From contig CADEFM010000017.1 of NCBI GenBank assembly GCA_902826605.1, positions 1 to 64,000 on the forward strand: a stretch of 64,000 nucleotides of DNA, read 5' to 3'. A program made the translations under genes and the position numbers. Shown here one piece after another: positions 24,532 through 32,384 of the stretch. The DNA comes from an uncultured Acidobacteriota bacterium (GTDB lineage: Bacteria; Acidobacteriota; Terriglobia; Bryobacterales; Bryobacteraceae). The notes under the pieces are model-generated. The model did not search any database. It saw only the letters and a program-made list of their open reading frames with translations, and was not told where the DNA came from. Within the stretch, counting starts at the first letter, position 1, and every line of letters starts with the position of its first letter.

Positions 24532-24960
24532 CTACTGCTTAGACCCTGATGCCGGAGGAGCCACTGATCCGGGACCCGACCCGGCGGAAAACAACTCACG
24601 GCCGTCGGGCAGAGTAATGGATCGACCATTACCCACATTGTCCCCGCTCTTGGCACGAAAGCCCGAGATGTCCACCTCCAACCCAACCGGGATAGAATCT
24701 TTCTTCCATCCTTGCCTCAGCATCGCGCCGGGCGCACCGAGTTCGAATTGCCAGCTCACCACCTTGCCGTCCGCGCCCTTCGAATCAATGTAAATCCACG
24801 AGTGGGGATTTGTCCACTCGAACTTGGTGACCGTTCCGTGCAATTTCACCGGCTTGCTGGTGTCAAATTCCGCCGCGAAGGCGTGATGAGCCGCCACCGG
24901 CATCGCGGCCAGCAGCAATCCAGCGCACGCAAGAAAACAATATGACTTGATCCGCATCAT
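24532..24960 (-). CDS. DUF6152-like secreted protein
   Basis: A 142-residue exported protein with a signal peptide ending at VAAHHAF, then a small beta-rich domain: VKLHGTVTKFEWTNPHSWIYID, VVSWQFELGAPGAMLRQGW and VDISGFRAKSG. The phrase FEWTNPH with the mature N-terminal histidines is typical of the DUF6152 family, common in Acidobacteria and Proteobacteria and often near quinoproteins and secreted hydrolases. Function is unknown. It is the first of three co-directional genes at 24.5-26.8 kb. Confidence 0.8.
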   Translation of the reverse strand: MMRIKSYCFLACAGLLLAAMPVAAHHAFAAEFDTSKPVKLHGTVTKFEWTNPHSWIYIDSKGADGKVVSWQFELGAPGAMLRQGWKKDSIPVGLEVDISGFRAKSGDNVGNGRSITLPDGRELFSAGSGPGSVAPPASGSKQ

Positions 24961-25028
24961 GCCTGCCTCCCATTTTCCTGCAATCCTTTAAAAATCCATC
25001 CACTGCCATTCCCATCTGGGACCGTCGG

Positions 25029-26000
25029 TCAACGGACCGGAGGTTTGCCAAATATGTTTTGTAAGGTACGGGTCGTTTCGGCACAGGCGTACTCCAAAGA
25101 ATCTTCGGGCGAATTTTGAACCCGGGCAAAGAAACCTGCTACCTTCCACGGCTTTGTAAACTGTCCCGGATCGTCAATCGAGATTTCGTAGTCGATCGTG
25201 TCGGCATCGGTAGAGGTAAAACGTTCCACAGTGTGCAGTTGGTCGCTAAAATATGGAATCTGGGTGGAATATGCCGTATTGCCGTTGAAGTTGGTGGTAT
25301 CCACAATGAGGGTATTTCCCTCCCAGTGCCCAAGCGAGTCCCCTTCAAAGAGGCGAATGTCTTTGCCCAGGTGCGGCCGCCCATCCAGATGGACGACGCG
25401 GCTCGTGTGGTTGTAATCCAACAACATCACAAGGGAGCCGGGACGCTGCAGGAAGGTATATCCGTTTCCGCCCGACAACACGCCTGGAAGTGCGCAACGA
25501 GCGTTTTTTTCAACATGCTGCAGGTCAACGGGCGGATTGGTATGCAGTAGAAAGTCCCGGCGCTTTGCATCGGCTTCCGGCCGCCATGGAAGCTTCTTGT
25601 CCGGCGGATCCACAATGCCTAACCGGCGTTGTTGCTGACGCGGGTCAGCCTGGCGTGGGGGCCCCAGGAAGACCGCTGGATAGGGTCCAAGACCGTCTCC
25701 TCGATCCCCAACCGATAGAGGATTGCCTTTACCGGGGTCTAAAGGATCTGCCGGAGGATTTGCCTCGGCCCATACGGCCCCGCTTTGTCCAGTGCCGCCT
25801 GCCCCCACACCGTTTCTGACGTACCTTCCCTGTATATCCGGCTGACCATCGGGAGTGCGTGGAGGTGACCAGGTGCTCACTGCCGCTGATTTGGCGACAG
25901 GCGCCGAGGTGCTCTGACCCAATGCCACCATCGCAGTCGCGAGCGTCCGAGCCGCCATCAGCGTCACGACGTTCCACCCCACGAATCTTCTAGCTCTCAT
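25029..26000 (-). CDS. Secreted hypothetical protein, paralogue of the next gene
   Basis: A 323-residue exported protein. The signal region (MRARRFVGWNVVTLMAAR) precedes a proline-rich WSPPRTPDGQPDIQGRYV opening. The C-terminal domain carries DSLGHWEGNTLIVDTTNFNG, DQLHTVERFT, YEISIDDPGQFTKPWKV and a final EYACAET segment. The same pattern appears in the neighbouring gene at 26021-26809. The family is widespread and uncharacterised in Acidobacteria as far as I can recall. Operon with the DUF6152 gene is likely. Confidence 0.78.
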   Translation of the reverse strand: MRARRFVGWNVVTLMAARTLATAMVALGQSTSAPVAKSAAVSTWSPPRTPDGQPDIQGRYVRNGVGAGGTGQSGAVWAEANPPADPLDPGKGNPLSVGDRGDGLGPYPAVFLGPPRQADPRQQQRRLGIVDPPDKKLPWRPEADAKRRDFLLHTNPPVDLQHVEKNARCALPGVLSGGNGYTFLQRPGSLVMLLDYNHTSRVVHLDGRPHLGKDIRLFEGDSLGHWEGNTLIVDTTNFNGNTAYSTQIPYFSDQLHTVERFTSTDADTIDYEISIDDPGQFTKPWKVAGFFARVQNSPEDSLEYACAETTRTLQNIFGKPPVR

Positions 26001-26020
26001 TGAATGATTCTCCTATTCAA

Positions 26021-26809
26021 CTACCGCTTGAAGGGTGCGTTCTTAAATCTCTCCTCCTGGAGGTAATAAACACACTCGTATTCCAATATCTTTAAGTTTT
26101 TCTCCAGGCGGCGATAGAGCGGCATGCTCATTTTCCAGGGTCTCGTAAACACCTTCGGATCCTCGATGGTGGCCTCGTAAAGGATGTGGTCCGGGCTCGT
26201 AGGTGTGTACCGTTCCACTACATGCAGCGCATCGCTGTGGAAGTTGCCGGCTTGATCAAACCAGGTCCGGTCGTTGAAGCCCTTAACGTCTACAACCAAA
26301 GTATTCCCCTCCCAGCGGCCAATGGAGTCACCCATCCAGGAATCGGGCAGCTCCTCATAATGCGAATTTCTTTCCATATCGATGGAGCGGGAAGCATGAG
26401 CGAACTCGTAATTGATGGCGATGAGCTTGGGTGTCTGCACAATTTCAAAGGGAAACGGAAGATAGGTTACGCGGGGCACGCCCGGCAAAAAACACTCGGA
26501 TTCCGTTAGGTCAGCGGTCTTACGGTTGGCAAAGTTCTCTTTCTTCTTGGCTGCCGCCCACGTCTGGTAGGGAATTTCATTGCCTTCGACGACACCTTGC
26601 CCGGGGTGTACATCCAGTTGCCCGGAATGGTCCTGAATGTCCCACGCGGCCGCGTTCAACGTCTGCCAGATGCCATTCAGATTGGGTTTCCCGTCTGCCG
26701 TCAGCCGCGGCGTGAAGGTCGTCTGTGCCACTGCGGGAACTTCCGAAAGCCAGACGCCGACCATCAGGGAAGCCGCGCCAACCACAACTGCCCCTCGAAA
26801 TCTGCTCAT
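26021..26809 (-). CDS. Secreted hypothetical protein, paralogue of the previous gene
   Basis: A 262-residue exported protein starting at ATG 26809, where a signal peptide (MSRFRGAVVVGAASLMVG) begins; the open frame upstream to 27043 is a dinB shadow. It has TPRLTADGKPNLNGIWQTL, MGDSIGRWEGNTLVVDVKGF, LHVVERYTPTSPDHILYEAT, VFTRPWKMSMPLYR and a C-terminal LEYECVYYLQEER. It shares the EGNTLxVD, LHxVERxT and TxPWK signatures with the adjacent gene and lacks its long proline-rich middle. Function unknown. Confidence 0.78.
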   Translation of the reverse strand: MSRFRGAVVVGAASLMVGVWLSEVPAVAQTTFTPRLTADGKPNLNGIWQTLNAAAWDIQDHSGQLDVHPGQGVVEGNEIPYQTWAAAKKKENFANRKTADLTESECFLPGVPRVTYLPFPFEIVQTPKLIAINYEFAHASRSIDMERNSHYEELPDSWMGDSIGRWEGNTLVVDVKGFNDRTWFDQAGNFHSDALHVVERYTPTSPDHILYEATIEDPKVFTRPWKMSMPLYRRLEKNLKILEYECVYYLQEERFKNAPFKR

Positions 26810-26883
26810 CCGCTTCTTCTTAACACGCCGCCTCAGGCTATCAATACACTTTTGGTGTGTCAAGGGTAGTGCTAAAACAGCGG

Positions 26884-27250
26884 CATGCCGAACGGCACCG
26901 CCTGCAGTACCACTGGCGTTCGTAGAACGGTGGGGGTTCGATGCCCAGCGCCCGCAGATAAACGCATCCCTGATCGCGATGATGGATCTCATTGTCGATG
27001 ACGTAAAGCAAAAGATCATAGACCAGACCGGGGTATCGGCCAAAGGCTGTCATTTATTGGAAACGCTCTGGCGGGATTTGTGTCCATAGGTTATTGATTG
27101 TGCCTGTGCTTTCGTCCCAGAGCCGTAAGACTTCCTCTTTGGGACGCGCCATCTTCCCGTCGCGATACCGTGGGCCATCGGTTCTGCCATGGTAATCATT
27201 TCCATGGCCATCGCACCGAACGGCCGCATGGACCCAAGCGAAAAGCACGT
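26884..27250 (-). pseudogene. Broken DinB-family gene
   Basis: Pieces of one DinB-type protein are spread over two frames. MRPFGAMAMEMITMAEP (about 27180-27240) is in one frame. DGKMARPKEEVLRLWDES and WTQIPPERFQ are in another, which stops at TAA 27054-27056. In the same frame as the latter, TAFGRYPGLVYDLLLYVIDN and EIHHRDQGCVYLRALGI follow, ending in PPPFYER. One frameshift (near 27165), one in-frame stop and loss of the N-terminus make it a pseudogene. DinB-fold enzymes are metal-dependent and often thiol-transfer related; the HH of EIHHR would be a metal-site remnant. Confidence 0.75.
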
Positions 27251-27257
27251 TATAGGT

Positions 27258-27629
27258 CTAGCGTCGCAATGGAAACAAGGCGCGCACTTTCCCATCCCGG
27301 AGGAATAGGCCTAGCCACACAAAGATCCCGGCCATCAACGGTGCGATGAACGAATCACTGATCCGCAAATGCGTGGCCACGGCCCCGCCGAAGTAGCCGG
27401 TAAGCACGATCGCGCCCAGCACCGCCGTTCGTGGAATCAAGTACAGCACGGAGCCAACCAACGTGGCCCATCCTATGGGCGCAATTGCGTTCACTGGATA
27501 CCCGAACTTGGCGAAACCGTCCATCACTTCCGCCGAACGTGCGAATAAAATGCTGAGCCCAATGGTAAGCATGATTACGCCGGTAAGGCCGCTTAGGATG
27601 CGGCCTGTCCAAATCAATTTATTCGACAT
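27258..27629 (-). CDS. DoxX-like small membrane protein
   Basis: A 123-residue protein from ATG 27629 with four predicted membrane helices: ILSGLTGVIMLTIGLSILF, PIGWATLVGSVLYLIP, TAVLGAIVLTGYFGGAVATH and FIAPLMAGIFVWLGLFLRDG. The GYFGGAVATHLR signature places it in the DoxX-like family. Function in this branch is unknown; related proteins affect sulfur or oxidative-stress physiology. AGGA lies just before the ATG; an earlier in-frame ATG at 27671 would add 14 residues. Confidence 0.82.
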   Translation of the reverse strand: MSNKLIWTGRILSGLTGVIMLTIGLSILFARSAEVMDGFAKFGYPVNAIAPIGWATLVGSVLYLIPRTAVLGAIVLTGYFGGAVATHLRISDSFIAPLMAGIFVWLGLFLRDGKVRALFPLRR

Positions 27630-27847
27630 GATCCTACCCCGAAGATTTGCCATAAGTAAGTAGTTACTCACAATATATCATAGAGCCCTCAGGATGGAGA
27701 AACCTTGACGTTGTGCGGTTGCGCAAGCAACAGCAAGCTCGGAAGCGTCAATTGATCTCCGCACGCTCAAATGCCCAAATTTGTGCGCGGTGAAATCCGC
27801 CGTTGTCTTGCAAAGACATCCTAAGCCCAACCACTCTTCTGACGTAT

Positions 27848-28203
27848 GAGGCCACAGAACAATGCCGCTAGACGGTGACTCTATGGGGGCATTGGCACGC
27901 CTGCGGGAGAGGGCCGAGCGTGAGGAATCGGGTGCGCCAGATCATTTCGTTTTTCCGGTATTCGAGCGCGGTAAGATCGACCCAATGCGACCCCAGCGAA
28001 GCTGGCGCTCAGGATGGCGCCCTCTAACAAGGCAGCCGGGCTTCCCGGATTCCGATTTGACGATCTTCGTCATCCCGAGATGTCGGAGCGTTGTGCGTCA
28101 GACGCTACGACTATGGCTCGCCGGACATATGGACCAGGGCCATGAAGGGTATTGCCACGTTAAAATGAACGCAAGAAGGAGCGCGTTCGACAGACTGGAG
28201 AGC
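27848..28203 (+). pseudogene. Decayed tyrosine recombinase (integrase) gene
   Basis: Three frame pieces line up with the C-terminal half of a phage-type integrase. GHRTMPLDGDSMGALARL and HFVFPVFERGKIDP occur in one frame (27848-28020), AAGLPGFRFDDLRH with the catalytic DLRH motif in a second (about 28023-28080), and LAGHMDQGHEGYCHVKM then NARRSAFDRLES in the first frame again (28113-28203). There are two frameshifts, so no active product is expected. The catalytic Arg, His and Tyr positions are still recognisable. It lies 140 bases from tRNA-Pro, a usual integration target, with its 3' end toward it. Confidence 0.75.
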
Positions 28204-28343
28204 GGTCTTTTGGGCACCCCGGCTCCTTCACCACCGCAATCTCCGAAGGACGTTAACTAAGCTGACTTGAGGGCCAACGTAACCATGCACGTCACAATCA
28301 AGACGTTTCGGGACCCACATAGCGTCTATTTCGCTGAGAAATT

Positions 28344-28420
28344 TGGTCGGGGCGCAGAGATTTGAACTCTGGACCTCCTGGTCCCGAACCAGGCGCTCTA
28401 CCAGGCTGAGCCACGCCCCG
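28344..28420 (-). tRNA. tRNA-Pro (anticodon CGG)
   Basis: On the minus strand the cloverleaf reads CGGGGCG acceptor, a GGCTCAGCCTGGTAGAGC D-arm, CCTGG-TTCGGGA-CCAGG anticodon arm with CGG at positions 34-36, and an AGAGTTCAAATCTCT T-arm, then CGCCCCG, discriminator A and an encoded CCA (28346-28344). Seven acceptor pairs close perfectly. The total is 77 bases including CCA. Codon read is CCG. Confidence 0.95.
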
Positions 28421-28517
28421 AATCAGAAGCAGACTGCGCCGGAGTCACGGGAAAGCTTCCGGGGCACGCGGTTTGGATCGCGGATTCCAGTATAACATCG
28501 CCCAACATTCGGACGTT

Positions 28518-29123
28518 TTACGATTGCATGTCAGGGCGCGCGAAATCCATCAATGCCTGCTTGGATACGCCCGGTTCGAAGCACCTGCGGCAGCGCGCTT
28601 CATACATGCCCGATGCACCCACTACAATCAGGTCGGTTGATTCCACTAGCCTCTGGGTATGCTTGGCCGGATTGCCGCAGCGCATGCAGATGGCCAGCAT
28701 CTTGGTGATGGATTCGGCCAGCGTCAGCAGGTCCGGCATGGGCGGGAAAGGGCGGCCCAGGTAATCGGTATCGAGACCGGCAATGATCACCTGTTTGCTG
28801 GAATCGGCAAGCTGCGTCGCCAGGGTCACTAGATCGGGTCCGAAGAAATTCGCTTCGTCGATGCCGATCACCTGGGTGTGCCAGTCGAGCGTGTTCAGAA
28901 TTTCGCGCGTGTTCGCGACCACTTGCGAGGGCATGCGCTGATCGCCGTGCGAGACGATTTCTGTGGAGGAATAGCGGTCGTCGATGGAAGGCTTGAACAC
29001 CTGCACGCTCTTGCGGGCGATCCGCGCACGGCGCAGGCGGCGGATGAGTTCTTCGCTCTTGCCCGAAAACATGGGTCCGCAGATTACTTCGATCCACCCT
29101 ATGGGCTCGGTGACGATATCCAT
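28518..29123 (-). CDS. tdk: Thymidine kinase
   Basis: A 201-residue thymidine kinase phosphorylating thymidine to dTMP in the salvage pathway. The P-loop is GPMFSGKSEEL, the Walker B-like segment is VIGIDEANFF, and a four-cysteine zinc site is formed by CMRCGNPAKHT and CRRCFEPG. ATG 29123 is used; a TTG at 29174 would add 17 residues without a ribosome site. Divergent from the methyltransferase gene with about 70 bases between. Confidence 0.93.
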   Translation of the reverse strand: MDIVTEPIGWIEVICGPMFSGKSEELIRRLRRARIARKSVQVFKPSIDDRYSSTEIVSHGDQRMPSQVVANTREILNTLDWHTQVIGIDEANFFGPDLVTLATQLADSSKQVIIAGLDTDYLGRPFPPMPDLLTLAESITKMLAICMRCGNPAKHTQRLVESTDLIVVGASGMYEARCRRCFEPGVSKQALMDFARPDMQS

Positions 29124-29191
29124 GAGGAATGGACCAGGATAGCGCGATTCGCAGATTGCACAGACTGACCTCAAAACTCTAGGCTAGGGGT

Positions 29192-29857
29192 GTGATGCAT
29201 TGTCTGGGCGGCCGCGTTCTCAAGCCTGAAATTCTGGATACGCTACCCGCTGAGCAAGCTCGGCCAAACCTGATCGATCTGGCGCGCATCAACCAGCGCT
29301 GGGGCGGGCTCAGCACTTTGCGAAAACTGATCGCGGGAAACATTCCGGAGGACGAAGATGTATCTGTCCTGGACGTTGGCGCGGCGTCGGGTGATATGGG
29401 CGCGGAGATTCGGAGGTTACGGCCGCGCGCGCGGGTGACATCGCTCGACTATATCGAGTGGCATCTGGAAACCTGCCCCGGTGCGCGTGTAGCCGGCGAC
29501 GCGTTTGCCCTGCCGTTTCGTCCGAAAAGTTTCGATTACGTGTTTAACTCGCTCTTCCTGCATCACTTCACGAACCAGCAAGTGGTCGATCTATTGAGGG
29601 GTTTCGCGGAGGTGGCGCGACGGGATGTCCTGACCATCGACCTGCTGCGCCACCCCATTCCGTACTATTTCATTTCGAAGACGCACCGGTTGCTGGGATG
29701 GCATCCGGTTTCGGTTTACGATGGGGCGATTTCCGTGGAAGCCGCGTTTAAACCAGAGGAACTCCTGGAACTGGCACGCGAGGCGGGCTTGTTGAACCCA
29801 TGTGCGCGCACACTTGTTCCAGCGTTTCGTATTGCCATGTCCGCGAAGGCCGGCTAG
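29192..29857 (+). CDS. Class I SAM-dependent methyltransferase
   Basis: A 221-residue methyltransferase with motif I VLDVGAASGDMGAEI (residues about 59-73), the ribose-binding acidic residue in VTSLDYIEWHL, and motif II region GDAFALPFRPKSFDYVFNSL, HHFTNQQ. This is the layout of UbiE/polyketide-associated methyltransferases. Substrate not predictable. GTG 29192 and ATG 29195 are adjacent starts. Confidence 0.85.
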   Translation: MMHCLGGRVLKPEILDTLPAEQARPNLIDLARINQRWGGLSTLRKLIAGNIPEDEDVSVLDVGAASGDMGAEIRRLRPRARVTSLDYIEWHLETCPGARVAGDAFALPFRPKSFDYVFNSLFLHHFTNQQVVDLLRGFAEVARRDVLTIDLLRHPIPYYFISKTHRLLGWHPVSVYDGAISVEAAFKPEELLELAREAGLLNPCARTLVPAFRIAMSAKAG

Positions 29858-29900
29858 GCGGCGCTTTCGGCCTCTGGTCTATAATTCATGTGGGAGGAAA

Positions 29901-30119
29901 ATGAGTAAAGAAGACGCAATCGAAGTTACCGGTACTGTGGTTGAAAAATTCCCGAGTGGTCTATTCAGCGTGCAGCTGGACCAGGAACACACCATCCTGG
30001 CGCACTTGGCTGGCAAGCTGCGCCGCAATCGCATTCGCGTGCTGGCGGGCGATCGTGTGACGCTGGAGATGTCGCCCTATGATCTCACCAAAGGGCGCAT
30101 TACCTACCGCCACAAGTAG
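29901..30119 (+). CDS. infA: Translation initiation factor IF-1
   Basis: A 72-residue OB-fold factor binding the ribosomal A site at initiation. The sequence opens MSKEDAIEVTGTVVEKFPSG and has the diagnostic GDRVTLEMSPYDLTKGRITY ending. GGAGG lies a few bases upstream. The gene stands away from the ribosomal protein operon, next to a sugar epimerase gene, which suggests either the only IF-1 relocated or a second copy. Confidence 0.93.
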   Translation: MSKEDAIEVTGTVVEKFPSGLFSVQLDQEHTILAHLAGKLRRNRIRVLAGDRVTLEMSPYDLTKGRITYRHK

Positions 30120-30155
30120 CGCCAATAGCAGCGAATAAATCTGACCCATCGCCCC

Positions 30156-31277
30156 TTGCGAAAAATCCTCTTCGTTTTTGGGACTCGGCCGGAGGCGATT
30201 AAGCTCGCTCCAGTCATGAACCGCTTCCGCGAGGCTGGACGCGAGTTTCACGTCCGCGCGGTGGCCACGGCGCAACATCGCGGACTGCTCGATCAGGCCC
30301 TTTCGGCGTTTTCCATCGTTCCCGATTACGATCTGGATGTGATGCGCGATGGGCAGAGCCTGTCCGCATCCACCTCCAGGATCATCGCGGCGCTGGAACC
30401 GTTATTCGATGCTGAAAAGCCAGACATGGTGATAGTGCAGGGCGATACCACCACTACTTTTTGCGGCGCGCTAGCTGCGTTTTACAGGGGAGTACCGGTG
30501 GGGCACGTGGAAGCGGGATTGCGCACAGGGGATGTAATGCAGCCGTTTCCCGAAGAGATGAATCGCATGCTGACCTCGCGACTGGCCAAGCTGCATTTTG
30601 CGCCCACGGCCGCTGCGTTGGAACATCTGCGCCGCGAACAAGTGTCTTCCGAATGCATATTTGTCACCGGCAATACCGGAATTGACGCAGTGCTGGAAAC
30701 TCGCGACAGGCTGGAATCGGGCGAACTGCGTTCCGAAGGCTTGCCGCCGTTGGATGCCCATAAGAAGCTCATCGTGGTGACCGCGCACAGGCGAGAGAGC
30801 TTTGGCGAAGGGTTTATGGGAATCTGCACGGCGCTGAAACGTATCGCCGCGCGAGGAGATACGCAGATCGTCTATCCGGTGCATCCGAACCCCAACGTGC
30901 GCGGGGTTGTGAATCGAGAGCTTGGGGGTATCGCCGCCATTCACTTGGTCGAACCGCTGGGTTATGTCCCATTCGTGGATCTGATGCGCCGCGCATACTT
31001 GCTGCTCACGGATTCAGGCGGTATTCAGGAAGAAGGTCCGTCGCTCGGGAAACCAGTGCTGGTGATGCGCGATAAGACCGAGCGTCCTGAAGCCGTGGAT
31101 GCTGGCACAGCCCGCCTGGTAGGTTCCGATCCGGAACGCATCCTGCGGGCCGTGGCTCTGCTGCTTGACGATCCGGCTGAATACGCACGCCGCTCACGGA
31201 TTCACAATCCCTACGGCGATGGGCGTGCGAGCACGCGCATTCTGGATGCCGTGCGAACCTATTTCACAACGCTTTAG
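30156..31277 (+). CDS. wecB: UDP-N-acetylglucosamine 2-epimerase (non-hydrolysing)
   Basis: A 373-residue enzyme converting UDP-GlcNAc to UDP-ManNAc for surface glycan synthesis. Motifs: GTRPEAIKLAPVM (residues about 8-20), VQGDTTTTF, HVEAGLRTGDVMQPFPEEMN, TAHRRESFGEGF, and LTDSGGIQEEGPSLGKPVLVMR, all active-site signatures of the GT-B fold epimerase. The start is TTG 30156; no ATG is better placed. It may supply the glycan locus at 49-59 kb. Confidence 0.92.
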   Translation: MRKILFVFGTRPEAIKLAPVMNRFREAGREFHVRAVATAQHRGLLDQALSAFSIVPDYDLDVMRDGQSLSASTSRIIAALEPLFDAEKPDMVIVQGDTTTTFCGALAAFYRGVPVGHVEAGLRTGDVMQPFPEEMNRMLTSRLAKLHFAPTAAALEHLRREQVSSECIFVTGNTGIDAVLETRDRLESGELRSEGLPPLDAHKKLIVVTAHRRESFGEGFMGICTALKRIAARGDTQIVYPVHPNPNVRGVVNRELGGIAAIHLVEPLGYVPFVDLMRRAYLLLTDSGGIQEEGPSLGKPVLVMRDKTERPEAVDAGTARLVGSDPERILRAVALLLDDPAEYARRSRIHNPYGDGRASTRILDAVRTYFTTL

Positions 31278-31280
31278 CCT

Positions 31281-32384
31281 TTGCATTCGACTTCAAACGC
31301 GCGATCGCGCACTATGCTTGCCGGTGAGAGGACATCTTGGTTGCGCAACTCCACGGTTTCGAACGTCGTACCGATACGGCCGCGCGCTTTGCCCTCTGGC
31401 GCCGGTTTATTGAGGGCGCTGGAGTCGCGTGTAGTGGGACAGGCGCACGCCATCACGCGCGTCGTTCCTTACGTGCAGATGTTCCGGGCGGGACTCTCTC
31501 CGGAGTCACGGCCGGCCGGCGTTTTTCTTTTGCTGGGCCCCACGGGCACAGGCAAGACGCGCACCGTTGAGGTGCTGGCGGACGTACTGCACGGAAGCGA
31601 AAAGCACCTGCTGCGGGTAGATTGCGGTGAGTTTCAAATGGAGCACGAAGTGGCGAAATTGATTGGAGCGCCGCCAGGATATCTGGGCCATCGCGAGACT
31701 CCACCCATGCTGTCGCAACAAAAGCTGGCGTCTGTGTCGAGTGAGTCTTGCGGGCTTGCATTGGTGCTATTCGATGAGATCGAAAAGGCCGCTCCGAGCA
31801 TGACTCGTCTGTTGCTGGCTGTGCTGGATAAAGCCGTGCTTAGATTGGGCGACAACACACAGGTCAATTTTGAGCGGACGCTGATATTCATGACTAGCAA
31901 CTTAGGCGCACGCGAAATTGGCAAGGAGATCACGCCCGACTTCGGTTTCGAGGCGCTGACTTCCCGGGCTCGGTCTGGCATGCAGGCCAAGCTGGATCAG
32001 GTGGGAATGGGCGCGGTACGGCGCAGATTTCCGCCGGAGTTCGTCAATCGGATCGATGCGGTGATGACCTATCAGCCGCTGGATGAAAAGGCCCTGTCGG
32101 AAATTGTAGATCAGCAGATCGAAGCGCTGGGAAAGCACATCGAAGCAAGGCTGGGTGAAAAGGCTTTCGAGCTTGATGTGACGGACGCTGCGCGGCGTTT
32201 CTTACTGGACAAGGGCACCAGCACGGAATGGGGTGCACGCGAACTGAAACGCACTATGCTGCGCGAGCTGACCCAGCCTTTAGCGGCGATGGTGGCGGAT
32301 GGGGAGATCGAGCCTGAGTCGTTGGTGCGAGTGGATCGGGCGGCCGACGGAACGGGGTTGACGTTAGCGGTTACGGAAACTTAG
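31281..32384 (+). CDS. Stand-alone AAA+ ATPase similar to the ClpB/ClpA second domain
   Basis: A 367-residue AAA+ protein corresponding only to the C-terminal half of Clp/Hsp100 proteins. Walker A is LLGPTGTGKTRTVEVLA (residues 84-100), Walker B is VLFDEIEKA, the sensor-1 region is FMTSNLGAREIGKEI, and the C-terminal small domain has WGARELKRTMLRELTQPLA with the sensor-2 arginine. The D1 ATPase, N-domain and middle coiled coil are missing, and no ClpP-binding loop is evident. The start is TTG 31281 or ATG 31314. Confidence 0.83.
   Translation: MHSTSNARSRTMLAGERTSWLRNSTVSNVVPIRPRALPSGAGLLRALESRVVGQAHAITRVVPYVQMFRAGLSPESRPAGVFLLLGPTGTGKTRTVEVLADVLHGSEKHLLRVDCGEFQMEHEVAKLIGAPPGYLGHRETPPMLSQQKLASVSSESCGLALVLFDEIEKAAPSMTRLLLAVLDKAVLRLGDNTQVNFERTLIFMTSNLGAREIGKEITPDFGFEALTSRARSGMQAKLDQVGMGAVRRRFPPEFVNRIDAVMTYQPLDEKALSEIVDQQIEALGKHIEARLGEKAFELDVTDAARRFLLDKGTSTEWGARELKRTMLRELTQPLAAMVADGEIEPESLVRVDRAADGTGLTLAVTET

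Noticed and set aside
24399..24686. 96-residue N-terminal extension of the alpha/beta-hydrolase
   Set aside because: The ribosome site and twin-arginine signal are at 24398; upstream frame has no signal character.
26840..27295. Separate small genes on the minus strand in the dinB region
   Set aside because: They are pieces of one DinB reading frame split by a stop codon and a frameshift.
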